A DNA stretch of 64,000 nucleotides from Fluviicoccus keumensis (GCF_004217445.1 NZ_SHKX01000012.1:124001-188000), one strand, 5' to 3'; positions 1 through 8,871 are shown, counted from the stretch's first letter. Notes: generated from the letters alone by a model not told the origin. Program-made: numbers and translations.

Positions 1-1253
1 GCGACAAATCCATTTCGCACCGTTCCATCATGCTGGGTTCGCTGGCCGAAGGCGTCACCGAAGTCACCGGCTTTCTGGAAGGGGAAGATGCGCTGGCGAC
101 GCTGCAGGCCTTCCGCGACATGGGCGTGGTGATTGAAGGACCGAAGAACGGCGAAGTGCGGATTCACGGCGTCGGCCTGCACGGCCTGAAGTGCCCGCCG
201 AATGCCATCTATTGCGGCAATTCCGGGACTTCCATGCGCCTGCTGTCCGGTATTCTGGCCGCGCAGAAGTTCGATACCGTCATGACCGGCGACCCCTCGC
301 TGTCGAAGCGGCCGATGGAGCGCATCGCCAAGCCGCTGCGCACCATGGGCGCGGTGATCCAGACCACCGGCGAGAAGGGCACGCCGCCGGTCAGCATCAA
401 GGGCGGCCAGGCGCTGAAGGGTATTGTCTATGACATGCCGGTTGCCAGCGCCCAGGTCAAATCCGGCGTGCTGCTGGCCGGTCTGTGGGCGGAAGGGGAG
501 ACGGTCATCACCGAACCGGCGCCGACCCGTGACCACAGCGAGCGCATGCTGCGCGGCTTCGGTTATGACGTGAAGACCGAAGGCTCCACCATTCGCATTC
601 GTGGCGGCGGCAAGCTGACCGCGACCAATATTGATGTGCCCGCCGACATCTCCTCGGCTGCCTTCTTCATGGTCGGCGCCAGCATTGCGCCGGGCGCGGA
701 CATCGTGCTGGAACACGTCGGTATCAACCCGACCCGCGTCGGCATCCTCAATATCCTGCGCGACATGGGCGGCGACCTGACGCTGATGAACGAACGCATT
801 GTCGGCGGTGAACCGGTGGCGGATATCCGCGTGCGTCATGCCAAGCTGAAAGGCATCAAGATCAATGAAGCGGACGTGCCGCTGGCGATTGATGAATTCC
901 CGTCGCTGTTCATCGCTGCCGCCTGCGCCGAGGGCACTACGGTGCTGACCGGCGCGGAAGAACTGCGCGTCAAGGAATCCGATCGCATCCAGGTGATGGC
1001 CGACGGCCTCATTGCCTTGGGCGTGAAAGCCACTCCGACGCCGGACGGCATGATCATCGAGGGCGGCCCCATCGGCGGCGGTTCGGTGGTCAGCCACGGT
1101 GACCACCGCATTGCCATGTCCTTCGCCATGGCCGCTCTGCGCGCCACCGGCACCATTGAAATCAACGATTGCGCCAACGTCGCCACCAGCTTCCCCGGAT
1201 TCGTGGAACTGGCGCGTGGCGCGGGCCTGAACATCCGCGTGGTGGAAAACTAA
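1..1253 (+). CDS. aroA: 3-phosphoshikimate 1-carboxyvinyltransferase (EPSP synthase), 5' end outside window
   Basis: Cytoplasmic shikimate-pathway enzyme that joins PEP to shikimate-3-phosphate. The reading frame is already open at base 3, so only the first roughly 20 residues are missing. Visible motifs are DKSISHRS at the start (PEP/S3P binding), GNSGTSMRL with the glycine typical of glyphosate-sensitive enzymes, SKRPM, EELRVKESDR and DHRIAMS near the end. About 417 residues are present, as expected for the family. The sequence style matches the Pseudomonas/Bacillus type rather than the E. coli type. It is followed with almost no gap by a nuclease-like gene and then cmk, a variant of the usual aroA-cmk-rpsA order. 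Confidence 0.97.
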   Translation, partial: DKSISHRSIMLGSLAEGVTEVTGFLEGEDALATLQAFRDMGVVIEGPKNGEVRIHGVGLHGLKCPPNAIYCGNSGTSMRLLSGILAAQKFDTVMTGDPSLSKRPMERIAKPLRTMGAVIQTTGEKGTPPVSIKGGQALKGIVYDMPVASAQVKSGVLLAGLWAEGETVITEPAPTRDHSERMLRGFGYDVKTEGSTIRIRGGGKLTATNIDVPADISSAAFFMVGASIAPGADIVLEHVGINPTRVGILNILRDMGGDLTLMNERIVGGEPVADIRVRHAKLKGIKINEADVPLAIDEFPSLFIAAACAEGTTVLTGAEELRVKESDRIQVMADGLIALGVKATPTPDGMIIEGGPIGGGSVVSHGDHRIAMSFAMAALRATGTIEINDCANVATSFPGFVELARGAGLNIRVVEN

Positions 1254-1259
1254 TTGGCC

Positions 1260-2201
1260 ATGGAAAAACTGAGTTTTCTGGATCTGGCCAAACGCTTGCT
1301 GACGGAACAGAAGCGACCGTTGTCTTCGGAGGAAATCTGGGATCTGGCGCGGCAGTTGGGTTACGACGCCCAGGTCGGTTCGCGCGGCAAGACGCCAGTC
1401 CGCACCCTTGGCGCCCGGCTGTATATCGACATGCGCGACAATCCCGCCTCGCCGTTCATCAAGACCGGCTCGCGGCCGGTGCGCTTCTTCCTCAAGAACA
1501 TGCCGGTGCCGTTCGAGCTGCCGCTGTTGCAGGAGCTGCCGCTGGATGCCAAGAAGGGCGCGGAAAAGCGTCCGGTGGCGCGCGGCAACTTCCTGGAAAA
1601 GGACCTGTATCCGCTGCTGAGCTATTTCGCCTCGCTGCACCTGCGCGTGTACACCCGCACCATCCGTCTCAGCCGCACCGACAACAAGGACTACGGCGAA
1701 TGGTTCCATCCCGACATGGTGGGCTGCTATTTCCCGATGGAAGAGTGGCAAACCGATGTCTATGAACTGAACTCGACCCTGGGCAATACGGCGGTCCGCT
1801 TCTATTCTTTCGAACTGAAGCGCGAACTGAACTTCGCCAACCTGCGCGAAACCTTCTTCCAGGCAGTCTCCAATTCGTCATGGGCGAACGAAGGCTATCT
1901 GGTGGCGGCGCGTATTTCGGACGACGAAGAGTTCATTTCCGAACTGGGCCGGCTGTCTGCGACCTTCGGCATCGGCATCATCGAACTGAATCCGAATGAG
2001 CCGGATGCATCCAGCATCATCTTTCCGGCCGCCCGCACCGAAACGCTGGACTGGGATGTGCTGAACAAGATGGCCACCATCAACCAGGACTTCCACGACT
2101 TCATCAAGCGCGTGAAGACGGATATCCAGAGCCGGGAAATCCGCAAGGAATGGTACGACCAGATTTTTTCCAGCGAAGAACTGCAGGATCTGTTCCGTTA
2201 G
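1260..2201 (+). CDS. HARE-HTH domain protein with restriction-endonuclease-like C-terminus
   Basis: Uncharacterised protein of about 313 residues. Residues 1-80 look like a HARE-HTH winged helix (FLDLAKRLLTEQKRPLSSEE, then a K-TPVRTLGARLY stretch), a fold found in HB1/ASXL proteins and fused to nucleases. The C-terminal half has a D-x(n)-E-L-K pattern: WFHPDMVGCYF with FELKRELNF and a following FFQAVSNSSWANEGYL. This resembles PD-(D/E)XK nuclease cores; that is inference. I prefer ATG 1260; an in-frame TTG at 1254 directly after the aroA stop is possible. It sits 6 bases behind aroA, so co-transcription is likely. Its position between aroA and cmk is unusual. Confidence 0.8.
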   Translation: MEKLSFLDLAKRLLTEQKRPLSSEEIWDLARQLGYDAQVGSRGKTPVRTLGARLYIDMRDNPASPFIKTGSRPVRFFLKNMPVPFELPLLQELPLDAKKGAEKRPVARGNFLEKDLYPLLSYFASLHLRVYTRTIRLSRTDNKDYGEWFHPDMVGCYFPMEEWQTDVYELNSTLGNTAVRFYSFELKRELNFANLRETFFQAVSNSSWANEGYLVAARISDDEEFISELGRLSATFGIGIIELNPNEPDASSIIFPAARTETLDWDVLNKMATINQDFHDFIKRVKTDIQSREIRKEWYDQIFSSEELQDLFR

Positions 2202-2364
2202 AGGTCTGCCGATTAAGAGGCAATCGTCCGGTAAAAGGGGCCTCAGGCACCTTTTGTTACCGGTTACGGTTGCTTTTCCGGCCGGACTTCTATAAAAAGC
2301 ACGCGCCTGCCGCACAAGAATTCCAACACCAGGCAGTCCTGTCATCACTTTGCTGGAGGCACGC

Positions 2365-3102
2365 ATGAGTGCAGACCTTGAACCCGTTGTCCGCGAACAG
2401 CAGATTCCGCCGGTCATTACCATTGACGGTCCCAGCGGTTCCGGCAAGGGCACCATTGCCCATCGCCTGGCGCTGAAGCTCGGTTTTCACGTCCTGGATT
2501 CCGGCGCGCTCTATCGCTTGCTGGCGCTGGCGGCGCAACAGCACGGGGTCCAGACCGATAATGAAAAGGGTCTGGAGGTGCTGGCCGCTTATCTGGATGT
2601 CCAGTTCGAAGACAATAACGGCGAAGCGATGCTGATCCTGGAAGGGGAAGACGTCACGCAAACCATCCGCACCGAGGAAGTGGGAGCCGCGGCCTCGCGC
2701 ATTGCCGCCTTGCCGGGAGTCCGCGCCGCGCTGCTGCAGCGCCAGCATGCCTTCCGCGAACTGCCCGGACTGGTGGCAGACGGCCGTGACATGGGCACGG
2801 TGGTGTTTCCGGACGCTTGTCTGAAGATATTCCTGACAGCCTCTGCCGAAGCCCGCGCCGAAAGGCGGTACAAGCAGTTGCTCCAGAAGGGCTTTGATGC
2901 TAATTTAGCCGCCATTTTGGAAGACATCCGCGCCCGCGACCTGCGTGATACGCAGCGCGCCGTCGCTCCGATGAAGCCCGCCGCCGACGCTATCGTCCTG
3001 GACAGCACGGCGTTGGGGATTGAAGCCGTGCTTCAGGCCGTGATTGCCTCAGCCTGCAAGACGCCGTCCCTCCGGGCGTTCTGGGACCATCTCGGTTCCT
3101 GA
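2365..3102 (+). CDS. cmk: Cytidylate kinase
   Basis: Phosphorylates CMP and dCMP in pyrimidine nucleotide metabolism. The N-terminus carries an extension of about 19 residues and then ITIDGPSGSGKGT, the P-loop of CMP kinases. LDSGALYRLLAL and VADGRDMGTVVFPDA are the family's CMP-binding and catalytic segments, and RDLRDTQRAVAPMKPA closes the active site. Length is 245 residues, slightly above the usual 225-230 because of the extension. ATG 2365 is chosen because GGAGG lies at 2355-2359; an in-frame TTG at 2350 has no ribosome binding site. It lies upstream of rpsA as in most beta- and gammaproteobacteria. Confidence 0.96.
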   Translation: MSADLEPVVREQQIPPVITIDGPSGSGKGTIAHRLALKLGFHVLDSGALYRLLALAAQQHGVQTDNEKGLEVLAAYLDVQFEDNNGEAMLILEGEDVTQTIRTEEVGAAASRIAALPGVRAALLQRQHAFRELPGLVADGRDMGTVVFPDACLKIFLTASAEARAERRYKQLLQKGFDANLAAILEDIRARDLRDTQRAVAPMKPAADAIVLDSTALGIEAVLQAVIASACKTPSLRAFWDHLGS

Positions 3103-3119
3103 TTGACAAGTTTCGTGGG

Positions 3120-3143
3120 AAAAGCCGGTCCTGACCGGCTTTT
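3120..3143 (+). terminator. Rho-independent terminator after cmk
   Basis: A perfect 10-bp stem (AAAAGCCGGT / ACCGGCTTTT) with a CCTG loop starts 17 bases after the cmk stop. The right arm ends in four T. It separates cmk from the rpsA leader, implying a separate rpsA promoter or partial readthrough. Confidence 0.8.
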
Positions 3144-3269
3144 CCGGTTTGGAAAGGCGGCAGCCCGGCGTCACCAGCCTGGTCGTGTTGTCCGCCTCAT
3201 TTGTCTGCCCGCGCGCAAGCTGGTTGTGCGCGGCCAAAAATCGATGCATCCGCATCCCTGGGTATATTC

Positions 3270-4940
3270 ATGAGCGAATCATTTGCCTCCCTCTTTGCCG
3301 AAAGCGAACTTCAGTTTGAGTCCGGCGCTGTCATTTCCGGTGTTGTTGTCGCCATTGACTCCGATTGGGTCACTGTGGACACCGGTCTCAAATCCGAAGG
3401 TGTTGTTCCCCGCGAAGAATTCCTGAACGACCAGCGTGAACTGGAAGTCCAGGTCGGCGACACCGTTGAAGTGGTCGTTGACGCGTTCGACAACGGCATG
3501 GGGCAAACGGTCCTGTCCCGCGAGAAGGCCAAGCGCGCCGAAACGTGGACTCGCCTGGAAAAGATTTTCAACGACGCCGAAATCGTTCGCGGCCTCATCT
3601 CCGGCAAGGTCAAGGGCGGCTTCACCGTCGAGATCGGTCCGGTCCGCGCGTTCCTGCCGGGTTCGCTGGTCGACACCCGTCCGATCCGCGACACCACCCA
3701 CCTGGAAGGCAAGGAACTCGAGTTCAAGGTCATCAAGCTGGATCCGAAGCGCAACAACGTCGTGGTGTCCCGCCGCGCCGTGATGGAAGCCGAATCCTCT
3801 GCTGAGCGCGAAGCACTGCTGGGCCAACTGCAAGAAGGCCAAGTGGTCAAGGGCGTCATCAAGAACCTGACCGACTACGGCGCATTCGTCGACCTCGGCG
3901 GCATCGACGGCCTGCTGCACATCACCGACATGGCCTGGAAGCGCGTCAAGCATCCGAGCGAAGTCGTTGAAGTCGGCCAGGAAATGGAAGTCAAGGTGCT
4001 GAAGTTCGACCGCGAGCGCAACCGCGTCTCCCTGGGCCTGAAGCAACTGGGCGAAGATCCGTGGCTGGCGATCATGTCCAAGTACCCGAAGGGCACCGTC
4101 ACCCGCGCCCGCGTCACCAACCTGACCGATTACGGCTGCTTCGCCGAAATCGCCGAAGGCGTGGAAGGTCTGGTGCACGTGTCCGAAATGGATCACACCA
4201 ACAAGAACATCCACCCGTCCAAGGTCGTTCAGATCGGTGACGAAGTGGACGTCATGGTGCTGGAAGTCGACGAAGAACGTCGTCGTATTTCCCTGGGCAT
4301 CAAGCAGTGCAAGGCCAACCCCTGGGAAGAGTTCGCCAAGAACCACGAGAAGGGCCAGAAGGTTTCCGGCAACATCAAGTCGATCACCGATTTTGGTATC
4401 TTCATTGGTCTGCCCGGCGGCATCGACGGTCTGGTTCACCTGTCCGACATCTCCTGGAACGAAGCCGGCGAAGAAGCCATCCGCAAGTTCCGCAAGGGCG
4501 ATCTGGTCGAGGCCGTCATCCTGGCCGTCGACGCGGAAGGCAACCGTATCTCGCTGGGCGTCAAGCAACTGCAGAAGGATCCGTTCAGCGACTACACGAC
4601 CGCCAATGAAAAGGGCGCCATCGTGAAGGGCGTGATCAAGGCTGTTGACGCCAAGGGCGCTACCGTTGAGCTGGCTGATGGCGTTGAAGCTTCGCTGAAG
4701 GCTTCCGAAATCATCCGTGACCGCGTGGAAGATGCCTCCAAGCACCTGACCGTCGGTCAGGAAGTCGAAGCCAAGATCATCGGTGTTGACCGCAAGTCGC
4801 GCGTCATCAGCCTGTCGATCAAGGCCAAGGACGAAGCCGAAGAACGCGAAGCCATCACCAACCTGCGCAATGCGCCGCAGGATGCTGGCGCCGCCGGTCC
4901 TCGCACCATTGGCGACCTGATCAAGGCGCAAATGAAGTAA
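3270..4940 (+). CDS. rpsA: 30S ribosomal protein S1
   Basis: RNA-binding ribosomal protein that brings mRNA to the 30S subunit. The product has 556 residues, matching the six-S1-domain form of proteobacteria. Repeated S1 signatures are visible, for example DYGAFVDLGGIDGLLHITD, DYGCFAEIAEGVEGLVHVSE and DFGIFIGLPGGIDGLVHLSD. ATG 3270 gives the canonical start MSESFASLFAESE; the open frame extends upstream to 3201 but that part does not resemble S1. No strong Shine-Dalgarno is seen before the ATG, which is common for autoregulated rpsA genes. It is flanked by terminators on both sides and followed by ihfB, the classic arrangement. Confidence 0.98.
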   Translation: MSESFASLFAESELQFESGAVISGVVVAIDSDWVTVDTGLKSEGVVPREEFLNDQRELEVQVGDTVEVVVDAFDNGMGQTVLSREKAKRAETWTRLEKIFNDAEIVRGLISGKVKGGFTVEIGPVRAFLPGSLVDTRPIRDTTHLEGKELEFKVIKLDPKRNNVVVSRRAVMEAESSAEREALLGQLQEGQVVKGVIKNLTDYGAFVDLGGIDGLLHITDMAWKRVKHPSEVVEVGQEMEVKVLKFDRERNRVSLGLKQLGEDPWLAIMSKYPKGTVTRARVTNLTDYGCFAEIAEGVEGLVHVSEMDHTNKNIHPSKVVQIGDEVDVMVLEVDEERRRISLGIKQCKANPWEEFAKNHEKGQKVSGNIKSITDFGIFIGLPGGIDGLVHLSDISWNEAGEEAIRKFRKGDLVEAVILAVDAEGNRISLGVKQLQKDPFSDYTTANEKGAIVKGVIKAVDAKGATVELADGVEASLKASEIIRDRVEDASKHLTVGQEVEAKIIGVDRKSRVISLSIKAKDEAEEREAITNLRNAPQDAGAAGPRTIGDLIKAQMK

Positions 4941-4956
4941 GCGACCGCTTCGGTTG

Positions 4957-4997
4957 AAAAAAAAGACGGGAGAAGGCTTTGCCTCTCCCGTTTTTTT
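4957..4997 (+). terminator. Rho-independent terminator after rpsA
   Basis: Stem ACGGGAGA (4966-4973) pairs with TCTCCCGT (4984-4991), preceded by an A run and followed by seven T. It begins 16 bases after the rpsA stop. Confidence 0.9.
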
Positions 4998-5034
4998 ATG
5001 ATAAATCAGGAACATAGATTTCGAGGATCTGCGT

Positions 5035-5334
5035 ATGGCCCTTACCAAGTCTGCCCTGATAAACCGTATCGCGTCGCGACAGCAGTTGCTGACTGAAAAA
5101 GATGTGGAACTGGCCGTCAAGGCGCTGGTTGAACAGATGGTGGAAACACTGGCCCAAGGGGAGCGGGTGGAAATCCGCGGCTTTGGCAGCTTCAGCCTGC
5201 ATTATCGTCCACCGCGTACGGGTCGTAATCCCAAAACCGGGGAAACCGTTGAGGTTGGGCCCAAATATGTGCCGCACTTCAAGCCCGGCAAGGAGTTGAA
5301 GGATCGCGTCAACTACGAAGACGGTGCGTCATGA
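5035..5334 (+). CDS. ihfB: Integration host factor subunit beta
   Basis: DNA-bending nucleoid protein that pairs with IHF-alpha (encoded at 42389 in this window). The 99-residue product starts with the HU/IHF fold MALTKSALINRIA and contains the beta-arm segment RPPRTGRNPKTGETVEVGP, including the DNA-intercalating proline region. VEIRGFGSFSLHYR is the family signature. A GAGGA ribosome binding site lies 7 bases before ATG 5035. Its stop overlaps the lapA start by ATGA, indicating translational coupling. Confidence 0.97.
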   Translation: MALTKSALINRIASRQQLLTEKDVELAVKALVEQMVETLAQGERVEIRGFGSFSLHYRPPRTGRNPKTGETVEVGPKYVPHFKPGKELKDRVNYEDGAS

Positions 5335-5636
5335 CGCTCCAGAGCGTCCGCAAGATTTTTTTGTCGCTGGTTTCTCTCGTCTTCTTTATGGCGGGGTTGT
5401 GGATCGTTGTGGTCAATCATGGCCGCACCGCTTCGCTGAATCTGTTCTTCTATGAATTTCCCGAAGCCGGTATCGGCTTGATCACACTGTTGAGTTTTGC
5501 CTGTGGCGCGTTGACCGGTATTGTTGTGGCGCTGGTTGCGTTCCGGGTTCTTCCGCTGCATTTTCAGGTGCGTCGCACCCGTCGCGAGCTGGAGTCATTG
5601 CGCAAGCAGCAAACACGTACGCCCGGCAATGTCTGA
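5331..5636 (+). CDS. lapA: LapA family (DUF1049) inner-membrane protein
   Basis: Small membrane protein of 101 residues with two hydrophobic segments (about 7-27 and 45-70) and a basic, coiled-coil-like cytoplasmic tail (RRTRRELESLRKQQ). LapA and LapB act in regulation of lipopolysaccharide assembly through LpxC turnover in enterics; the family assignment comes from the characteristic GLWIVVVNHG and LITLLSFACGALTG segments. ATG overlaps the ihfB stop (ATGA). The usual partner lapB does not follow here; pyrF does, so lapB is either elsewhere or absent. Confidence 0.85.
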   Translation: MTLQSVRKIFLSLVSLVFFMAGLWIVVVNHGRTASLNLFFYEFPEAGIGLITLLSFACGALTGIVVALVAFRVLPLHFQVRRTRRELESLRKQQTRTPGNV

Positions 5637-5698
5637 TCCCTGCCTTCCCGGGCATTCATGCTTTACAATACGCGCCTGACATCAGTTGACGCGCCTCC

Positions 5699-6400
5699 AT
5701 GAAACCGATCAATTCCCCCGTCGTTGTAGCCCTCGATTATCCCGATGCCCGCGCCGCTCTGGCCTTGGCGGATCGTATTGACCCTTCACTGTGCCGCCTC
5801 AAGGTTGGTAAGGAGCTGTTTACCCGGGAAGGACCGTCAGTCGTCCGGGCATTACAGGAAAGGGGGTTTGAGGTGTTTCTGGATCTGAAGTTCCACGACA
5901 TTCCCAATACCGTGGCTTCCGCCGTGCATGCCGCCGCCGATCTGGGGGTATGGATGGTGAACGTGCACGCCAGCGGCGGCCGTCGGATGATGACGGCCGC
6001 GCGGGAACGGCTTGCCCAAGGCGGCTATTCCACCTTGCTGATTGCCGTGACGGTGCTGACCAGTTCCGAACGAGGCGACCTGGCGGAAATCGGCCTGGAT
6101 ATTGAGCCGGTAGAGCAGGTCAGGCGGCTCGCCGCGTTGACGGCCGATTGCGGCCTGCACGGGGTGGTCTGTTCGGCGCAGGAAGCGGTGATGCTGCGTC
6201 AGGCGCATCCGAAGCCCTTTGCGCTGGTTACGCCCGGTATCCGCCCGGCTGGAGCCGCCGGGGACGATCAGCGCCGGATCATGACACCGCCGATGGCGAT
6301 TGAGGCCGGGGTGGATTATCTGGTGATCGGGCGTCCGGTGACGCAGTCGGCGGATCCGGTCGCTACTCTCAAGGATATTATTGCCAGCCTTCCGTCCTGA
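5699..6400 (+). CDS. pyrF: Orotidine 5'-phosphate decarboxylase
   Basis: Final step of UMP synthesis. The 233-residue protein begins with the short-form signature VVVALDYPD and has FLDLKFHDIPNT, the catalytic Lys-Asp network (D-x-K-x-x-D), and VTPGIRP with IGRPVT for phosphate binding. Length fits the group I family. ATG 5699 is the only start that leaves the first beta strand intact. A TACAAT element at 5664-5669 could be a -10 box, so it may have its own promoter in addition to any ihfB-lapA readthrough. Confidence 0.97.
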   Translation: MKPINSPVVVALDYPDARAALALADRIDPSLCRLKVGKELFTREGPSVVRALQERGFEVFLDLKFHDIPNTVASAVHAAADLGVWMVNVHASGGRRMMTAARERLAQGGYSTLLIAVTVLTSSERGDLAEIGLDIEPVEQVRRLAALTADCGLHGVVCSAQEAVMLRQAHPKPFALVTPGIRPAGAAGDDQRRIMTPPMAIEAGVDYLVIGRPVTQSADPVATLKDIIASLPS

Positions 6401-6428
6401 TCCCGGGGCGATGCAACCGGAGTGCAAG

Positions 6429-7226
6429 ATGATGCGTTTTCAGAATCAGGTAATCTGGATTACCGGCGCTTCCAGCGGGATTGGTGAGGCGCTGGCCTAT
6501 GCATTGGCCGCCGAGGGCGCCAAACTGGTGCTTTCCGCCCGTCGCCATGAAATGCTGGAAAAAGTCCGTCTGGCCTGTACCGAACCTGACAGGCATTTGG
6601 TGCTGCCGCTGGATATGACGGATATCGGTACATTCGGTCCGTCGATGCAGTATGTGCTGGACCGCTTGGGTCGCATTGACATGCTGATCAACAATGCCGG
6701 TGTCAGCCAGCGTTCCCTGGTCAGGGAAACATCGTTGGCCGTGGATCGCGCGTTGATGGAAACCGACTTCTTCGGACCGGTGGCGTTGGTGAAGACCGTG
6801 TTGCCGTACATGCTTTCCCGGCGTCAGGGGCGGATTGTGGCGGTTTCCAGCATAGCCGGACTGATTGCAACGCCGATGCGCTCTACCTATGCCGCCGCCA
6901 AGAGCGCCCTGAAATCGTTCCACGATGCCTTAAGGGCGGAGGTTCATGACAGCGGGGTGGGGGTGACGGTGATTTATCCCGGCTTCATCCGGACACCATA
7001 GCCGCTGGCGGCCTTGACCGGTACCGGCGCGCCCCAGGGGTTTATGGATGCGGCGCTGGAGCAGGGGTTGCCAGCGGAGGAGTTCGCCCGTCAGGCGTTG
7101 AACGCACTGGCGGCAGGACAGGCGCACGTTGTGATCGGTGGAGGCAAGGAGCGGCTGGCAATGTATCTGGATCGTCTTTCGCCTGCCATCACCCGCCAAT
7201 TGATGCGGCGGGTCAAGGTGGTCTGA
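6429..7226 (+). pseudogene. Short-chain dehydrogenase interrupted by an in-frame amber codon
   Basis: The frame encodes a classical SDR: WITGASSGIGEA (NAD(P)-binding glycine motif), NNAGVSQ, the SSIAG serine and Y-A-A-A-K catalytic pair, then IYPGFIRTP. A TAG at 6999-7001 (codon 191) stops it. The same frame continues directly with PLAALTGTGAPQGFMDA and runs to TGA 7226, and this downstream part is the expected SDR C-terminus (family pattern RTPxSLxALTGDG). No frameshift is needed. Start ATG 6429 follows GGAG at 6419-6422. It is either a recent nonsense mutation, a sequencing error, or a readthrough case. Confidence 0.85.
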
Positions 7227-7233
7227 GGCGGGG

Positions 7234-7254
7234 GATCCGGGTCAGTCCCGGATC
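7234..7254. terminator. Hairpin between convergent genes
   Basis: Perfect 8-bp inverted repeat GATCCGGG / CCCGGATC with a 5-base loop. It lies between the SDR remnant and the FecR gene and overlaps the FecR stop codon. No T run follows on either strand, so its terminator role is only suggested. Confidence 0.35.
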
Positions 7255-8567
7255 TGCCACTGGATTTCCAGGCCATCCAGCCCCTGTATCTGCACCACGT
7301 TGCCGAGGAAACGGATGACGTGGTCGCCCTGTTCCAGCATGACGGAAACGGTCTTGTTGTTGAGGTCAGGGCGCAGCACCATGATGCTGCCCGCCTGATT
7401 GCTGACAGTACTGGCGTTGTTGCCCAGCAACATGTTTTCGGTAACGGTCCCAAGCCTGAAGGTGTCATTGATGGAGGCGTCTTCCAGCGTTGGCGTTTCG
7501 ACCGGCATCAGCGGGAAGCTCTTGAAGGTTGAACGGTGGTAGTTCTCCCCCGGGCTGTAATGAGGCAGATGCAGCGTCTTGGCCATGGCCACCGCGCTAT
7601 CAATCGTCTCCGGGCCTTCGGTGACCAAGGATGGGGTTACCGGAGCCTGCACGGTTTCGGTTTCCAGGTCCGCGTCGATCGGCGCCATGCCCTTCAGTTT
7701 TTCAATATCAATCACCGGGGTGTTGGGCACGGGCTGGGAGGCCTGATTACGGGCGGCCTCGGCCTTTTTGTAGGCGTACATCGCCTGCAGGAACTGGTTG
7801 TAGTTTTCGTAGTTTTCCAGGCGCGGTCTTTCGGGCAGTTCGGTGGAGGCGATGACGGCCGTGGCGGCGGTGCCGGCAACGACGGTAGCCGGATTCGGCG
7901 CGACCGGCGGTGTCGCCGATGCCGATGCGGGCGCGTCGGTGACGTCAGGCTCGACATTGTCGATTTGCGCCGGGAACGTGCCCTTGAACAAGGCGGGCGC
8001 GGCGCCGTTCTTCACAATGAAGGTCTGGCCGGTCTGGACGTCGGAACTGCCCATGCCGTTGCTGAGGTTGACGATGCCGCCCAGCACGTTCAGCAGGAGC
8101 TGGTTGTTGCTGACGATGCCGGCATAGTCCGTGCCCCGGATACCGATAGTGGCGGTCGGGGTCTTGATGGCATAGCTGGCGCGGTTGATATGGCCGATGG
8201 CGCCGCTGATGGCGCGCATGCTGCCTTTCAGGAAGTTGAAAACCAGCGTGCTTTGCTCGGGCTTGTCCTTGTTGAACTGGTAGGTGTCCAGGCTGAAAAC
8301 GGTATTGGGCTGCAGGGCCAGGAAACTGCCGTCGGTAAAGCGGATCTGCACACGGGCCTTGCTGCCGGTTTCAAGGCGTTCGCCGCTGTTGACCATGTCG
8401 CCGCGAGCCAACATTCGGCGGGTATTATCGGGTTTGACGGCGGCGACATCACCGGAGACAAAATTGACGCGACCCGCTGTCTCGCCCCAGGCGAGGCCGG
8501 TCAGCCAGAAGCCGATCATGGACGCAATCAGGAGTTTTGGTCTAGCGAGAAAGCCCGGAACATGCAT
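7242..8567 (-). CDS. Secreted FecR-domain protein
   Basis: A 441-residue protein with an N-terminal signal peptide (hydrophobic core IASMIGFWLTGLAWG, likely cleaved near residue 29). Residues about 30-200 form a FecR domain: GRVNFVSGDV, LETGSKARVQIRFTDGSFLALQPNT, and TPTATIGIRGTDY. FecR domains are found in anti-sigma factors and in stand-alone periplasmic proteins; this one has no transmembrane or sigma-factor partner next to it, so a signalling role is not supported. The middle is Ala/Pro-rich and low complexity. It is monocistronic and divergent from the FMN-binding gene. Confidence 0.85.
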   Translation of the reverse strand: MHVPGFLARPKLLIASMIGFWLTGLAWGETAGRVNFVSGDVAAVKPDNTRRMLARGDMVNSGERLETGSKARVQIRFTDGSFLALQPNTVFSLDTYQFNKDKPEQSTLVFNFLKGSMRAISGAIGHINRASYAIKTPTATIGIRGTDYAGIVSNNQLLLNVLGGIVNLSNGMGSSDVQTGQTFIVKNGAAPALFKGTFPAQIDNVEPDVTDAPASASATPPVAPNPATVVAGTAATAVIASTELPERPRLENYENYNQFLQAMYAYKKAEAARNQASQPVPNTPVIDIEKLKGMAPIDADLETETVQAPVTPSLVTEGPETIDSAVAMAKTLHLPHYSPGENYHRSTFKSFPLMPVETPTLEDASINDTFRLGTVTENMLLGNNASTVSNQAGSIMVLRPDLNNKTVSVMLEQGDHVIRFLGNVVQIQGLDGLEIQWQIRD

Positions 8568-8665
8568 GTTTGGCCCCAGTGATCCGTGGTTGTGCGGAAA
8601 ATGATTCTTATGGTTTTGGTGATATCGTCATTCTTGACCGTATTGTAACCTTAAGCTGCTAAAAA

Positions 8666-8694
8666 ATTACAGTACGGTAGTATTTCTTAATCAA
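8666..8694 (-). promoter_or_regulatory. Sigma70-type promoter for the FecR gene
   Basis: On the minus strand TTGATT, a 17-base spacer and TGTAAT. The predicted start is roughly 90 bases upstream of ATG 8567. Confidence 0.5.
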
Positions 8695-8729
8695 AGAGAC
8701 TACCTGCATTTCGCCAAAAGTAAAGGGCA

Positions 8730-8752
8730 GGGCAGACAGTTTTTGTCTGCCC
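8730..8752. repeat. Perfect 9-bp hairpin
   Basis: GGGCAGACA and TGTCTGCCC separated by a 5-base T-rich loop. It sits in the middle of the divergent promoter region, has no T tail on the plus strand, and belongs to no visible transcript end. Confidence 0.6.
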
Positions 8753-8871
8753 GACGGCCAATAACGCGTTTGACAAGCCCGCCCATCACCTTGGTTCACA
8801 AGGGAATTATACTGAAAATGAGCATTTGTCGGTTTTTATCGGAGGGATCAGTCAATGTTAATGAGATTCGT

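Noticed and set aside
1254..1259. TTG start of the HARE-HTH gene
   Set aside because: ATG 1260 is two codons downstream and a more usual start; the TTG adds only two residues.
3279..5120. 613-codon minus-strand ORF opposite rpsA
   Set aside because: Antisense of the repetitive S1 domains; repeats in it only mirror the S1 repeats.
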